Below, piece by piece: positions 62,146 through 64,000 of a DNA stretch of 64,000 bases. A program made the translations under genes and the position numbers. This stretch comes from Frankiales bacterium (GTDB lineage Bacteria > Actinomycetota > Actinomycetes > Mycobacteriales > SCTD01), in contig JAOPVP010000009.1 of assembly GCA_025966135.1 (NCBI GenBank), forward strand, positions 35,470-99,469, in the 5' to 3' direction. How positions within the stretch are numbered: the first letter of the stretch is position 1; each line of letters begins with the position of its first letter. The notes below the pieces were generated by a model. That model saw only the letters and a program-made list of their open reading frames with translations, searched no databases and was not told the DNA's origin.

Positions 62146-63372
62146 ATGGCAACCATGGCAACCTTCGAGTACAAGGTCCGCGATCGCAGCGGCAGCATGA
62201 AGAGCGGCACGTTGGAGGCGGAGAGCCCCAGCCAGGTCGCCCAGAAGCTCAAGAGCATGGGCTACGCGCCCATCTCCATCACCAAGACCAACGCCGGGAT
62301 GAACAAGGAGCTGACCATCCCCGGCTTCGGGAAAAAGAAGGTCAAGCTCAAGGACCTGGCGATCGTCTCCCGGCAGTTCGCGACGATGATCAACAGCGGC
62401 CTGTCGCTGCTGCGGGCCCTGAACATCCTCTCGGAGCAGACCGAGAGCAAGGAGCTGACCCGGGTCATCACCGAGGTCCGCAACGACATCGAGACCGGCA
62501 ACTCGCTGTCGGTCTCGATGGGCAAGCACCCCGAGTGCTTCCCGCCGCTGATGGTCAACATGTGCCGGGCCGGTGAGGTCGGCGGCTTCCTGGACGGCGT
62601 GCTGCTGCAGATCGCGGCCAACTACGAGGCCGAGGTCAAGCTCCGCGGCAAGGTCAAGTCCGCCATGACCTACCCGGTCGTCGTCTTCGTCATCGCGATC
62701 GTGGCCGTCATTGGCATGCTGCTGTTCATCGTCCCGGTCTTCGCCGGCCTGTTCACCAGCCTGGGCGGCAAGCTCCCGCTGCCGACGCAGATCCTGGTGG
62801 TGCTGAGCGACTTCCTGAAGAGCTACTTCTACATGTTCATCATCGTCGGCATCGGCGGGACCGTGGTGTGGGGCAAGGTGAAGCGCACCGAGCAGGTCGT
62901 GAACTTCGTGGACCCGCTCAAGCTCAAGCTGCCGGTGTTCGGCAACCTGTTCCAGAAGATCGCGCTGAGCCGGTTCTGCCGCAACCTGGGCACGATGATG
63001 CACTCCGGCGTCCCCATCCTGCAGGCGCTCGACATCGTCGCCGACACCACCGGCAACGTCGTGCTGGCGCGGGCTGTCCGGGAGGTCCAGGACAGCGTGC
63101 GCCAGGGCGAGGCGCTGGCGGCCCCGCTGGCCAACCACCCGGTCTTCCCGCCGATGGTGGTGCAGATGATGTCGGTGGGAGAGGACACCGGTGCGCTGGA
63201 CTCGATGCTGCACAAGATCGCCGAGTTCTACGACCAGGAGGTCGAGGCCACGACCGAGTCGCTGACGGCGCTCATCGAGCCGCTCATGATCGCCTTCATG
63301 GGGGCTGTCATCGGATCCATGATCGTGGCGCTCTACATGCCGATCTTCAAGAACTTCGAGCTCATCAAGTAG
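62146..63372 (+). CDS. pilC: Type IV pilus inner membrane platform protein PilC
   Basis: This 408-residue GspF-family protein has two cytoplasmic helical repeats and three membrane helices. Features are FEYKVRDRSGSMKSGTLEAE, LAIVSRQFATMINSGLSLLR in repeat one, MTYPVVVFVIAIVAVIGMLL as a membrane helix, and SRFCRNLGTMMHSGVPILQA in repeat two, with LIEPLMIAFMGAVIGSMIVA near the end. It couples PilB and PilT to the growing pilus. ATG 62146 and ATG 62155 are both possible starts. It probably shares the pilT transcript. A very strong terminator follows. Confidence 0.95.
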   Translation: MATMATFEYKVRDRSGSMKSGTLEAESPSQVAQKLKSMGYAPISITKTNAGMNKELTIPGFGKKKVKLKDLAIVSRQFATMINSGLSLLRALNILSEQTESKELTRVITEVRNDIETGNSLSVSMGKHPECFPPLMVNMCRAGEVGGFLDGVLLQIAANYEAEVKLRGKVKSAMTYPVVVFVIAIVAVIGMLLFIVPVFAGLFTSLGGKLPLPTQILVVLSDFLKSYFYMFIIVGIGGTVVWGKVKRTEQVVNFVDPLKLKLPVFGNLFQKIALSRFCRNLGTMMHSGVPILQALDIVADTTGNVVLARAVREVQDSVRQGEALAAPLANHPVFPPMVVQMMSVGEDTGALDSMLHKIAEFYDQEVEATTESLTALIEPLMIAFMGAVIGSMIVALYMPIFKNFELIK

Positions 63373-63388
63373 CCCGAACGGAGCACCA

Positions 63389-63429
63389 CCCGAAGGGCCC
63401 ACCGGACGCCGTCCGGTGGGCCCTTCGGG
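63389..63429 (+). terminator. Perfect 19-base hairpin terminator after pilC
   Basis: Positions 63389-63407 are the exact reverse complement of 63411-63429, with a 3-base loop GCC. It starts 17 bases after the pilC stop and lacks a T-run, as usual in high-GC genomes. It insulates the pilin gene, so the pilin is transcribed from its own promoter. Confidence 0.85.
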
Positions 63430-63469
63430 TCGTATGCGGGGGTCCGGAAAAATAAAGGTCATCTAGTCC

Positions 63470-63497
63470 TCAAGCCCGATCAAGGCAACGCCGAAGC
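63470..63497 (+). promoter_or_regulatory. Sigma-28-like promoter of the pilin gene
   Basis: TCAA at 63470-63473 and GCCGAAGC at 63490-63497 are separated by 16 bases. Transcription would start near 63504, just before the riboswitch aptamer, giving a leader of about 190 bases. Confidence 0.6.
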
Positions 63498-63518
63498 AGT
63501 TGTTGTCATCGAGCCGCA

Positions 63519-63607
63519 AGGCCAAGAACAAAGGCACACCCGCCGCAAGGCGGGGCCGCAAAGCCAGGGGACCCGGGCAACCAGGTCGGCCCAGCTGCCT
63601 CGGCCGG
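63519..63607 (+). promoter_or_regulatory. Cyclic-di-GMP-I (GEMM-I) riboswitch upstream of the pilin gene
   Basis: The aptamer core matches the GEMM-I consensus. It has AAAGGCACACC entering the first stem; a stem CGCC/GGCG capped by a GCAA (GNRA) tetraloop; the invariant CGCAAAGCC strand (63557-63565); a second helix region GGGGACCCGGGCAACCAGGTC that should hold the tetraloop receptor; and the closing CAGCTGCC, whose TGCCT pairs with AGGCA to form P1. One consensus position differs (GGGCCGCAAAGCC instead of GGGACGCAAAGCC). A hairpin, CGGCACCTC (63605-63613) with GAGGGGCCG (63618-63626), follows and may be part of the expression platform. The RNA would sense c-di-GMP and set pilin expression; ON or OFF is not predictable. 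Confidence 0.85.
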
Positions 63608-63694
63608 CACCTCCTCGGAGGGGCCGCGTGGGGGAAAAACACAACATCGCATTTCTGCGCGGCTCACCCTTATCCCGTCCTGGAGGACATCGCA

Positions 63695-64000
63695 ATGCTG
63701 GCTCGCATCCGCAAGGCCAAGGAGACCGAGGGCTTCACCCTCATCGAGCTCCTCGTCGTCATGATCATCATTGGCATCCTCGCCGCCATCGCCATCCCGG
63801 TGTTCCTCAACCAGCGCAAGAACGGCTACCGCTCCGCCGTCAAGAGCGACCTGAAGAACGCCTCGCTGGGCCTCGAGTCGGCCGCGGCCGACTCCGACGG
63901 TGACTACACCAAGGCTGCGACGGCGGCTGACACGCTGCCGAACACCACGGTCGAGTTCAACGCTACCGGTGGCGTCGAGGTCAAGGTCGTGACCGTCTCG
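63695..64000 (+). CDS. pilA: Type IV major pilin-like protein (runs off the window)
   Basis: The first 102 codons of a type IVa pilin are visible. A short basic leader (MLARIRKAKETEG) is followed by the prepilin peptidase site G/F and the hydrophobic assembly helix FTLIELLVVMIIIGILAAIA with the conserved Glu5. The globular part begins RKNGYRSAVKSDLKNASLGL and continues past the window end. ATG 63695 follows TGGAGGA. Separate terminator, promoter and c-di-GMP riboswitch upstream indicate strong individual control, typical for the major pilin, though a minor pilin cannot be excluded. Confidence 0.95.
   Translation, partial: MLARIRKAKETEGFTLIELLVVMIIIGILAAIAIPVFLNQRKNGYRSAVKSDLKNASLGLESAAADSDGDYTKAATAADTLPNTTVEFNATGGVEVKVVTVS

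Noticed and set aside
63453..63482. TAAA at 63453 with CCCGATCA as a classical FliA-type promoter for the pilin gene
   Set aside because: The spacing is about three bases too long and the -10 match is poorer than the motif shared by the other five sites.
63480..63510. Second TCAA in the pilin leader as an alternative -35 box
   Set aside because: The sequence 16 bases later is TTGTTGTC, which does not resemble the octamer; the TCAA at 63470 fits exactly.
1..64000. CRISPR arrays, intact insertion sequences, rRNA genes, prophage
   Set aside because: No regularly spaced repeats, transposase genes, rRNA sequence or phage structural genes were seen; the only mobile-element trace is the integrase remnant.

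Overview
The window is one contiguous stretch of a high-GC actinobacterial chromosome. The evidence is strong GC bias at third codon positions, many GTG starts, chains of genes joined by 4-base GTGA/ATGA overlaps, leaderless promoters of the TANNNT type, and a backbone whose gene order matches the thrS-to-aroE segment known from Mycobacterium and Streptomyces: thrS, a HIT protein, pgsA, patA, pimA, pdxS, pdxT, yebC, ruvCAB, secDF, apt, relA, a cyclophilin, a glyoxalase-II-like hydrolase, hisS, aspS, rarA, alaS, ruvX, mltG, aroE. An SsgA/SsgB-like gene and type IV pilus genes suggest a morphologically complex, surface-motile actinobacterium (for example Kineosporiales, Motilibacter or Geodermatophilus relatives). 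The genus cannot be fixed from the sequence.

Layout: 1-2.9 kb holds an SDR fragment, a decayed regulator, a VOC protein, a frameshifted integrase remnant beside a three-tRNA cluster, an SsgB-like gene, a PGPGW membrane protein and a fourth tRNA. 2.9-7.1 kb has a GT2 glycosyltransferase, a large secreted penicillin-acylase-family protein ending in an LPXTG-type signal, and an OsmC protein. 7.1-28.5 kb is the conserved housekeeping block (tRNA charging, phosphatidylinositol mannoside synthesis, PLP synthesis, Holliday junction processing, Sec translocon, purine salvage, stringent response), interrupted by an EF-G-like GTPase and an HD-GYP phosphodiesterase gene. 28.5-33 kb is an accessory block with a secreted subtilase, a large secreted surface protein and an orphan LuxR-type regulator. 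33-45.6 kb returns to housekeeping genes.

From 45.5 kb to the end the window is devoted to the cell surface. It has a polytopic membrane protein; a Roadblock/LC7 - DUF4388 - small GTPase - short protein module; an exopolysaccharide (EPS) locus (polyprenyl glycosylphosphotransferase, methyltransferase, flippase, four GT2 enzymes, and an unusual fusion of a phosphotransferase membrane half to a GT4 glycosyltransferase); and a type IV pilus cluster pilB, pilT, pilC and pilin.

The main discovery is that these parts share one promoter. A motif TCAAG-N15-[GC][CT]CGA[TA]G[CG], resembling sigma-28/FliA/WhiG promoters, precedes the Roadblock gene, the EPS operon, pilB, pilT and the pilin gene with identical spacing. 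A one-base-longer version precedes the secreted subtilase. The pilin leader additionally carries a cyclic-di-GMP-I (GEMM) riboswitch. The inferred picture is an alternative-sigma regulon coupling pili, exopolysaccharide, a GTPase/Roadblock polarity-type switch and a secreted protease, with c-di-GMP acting on pilin expression.
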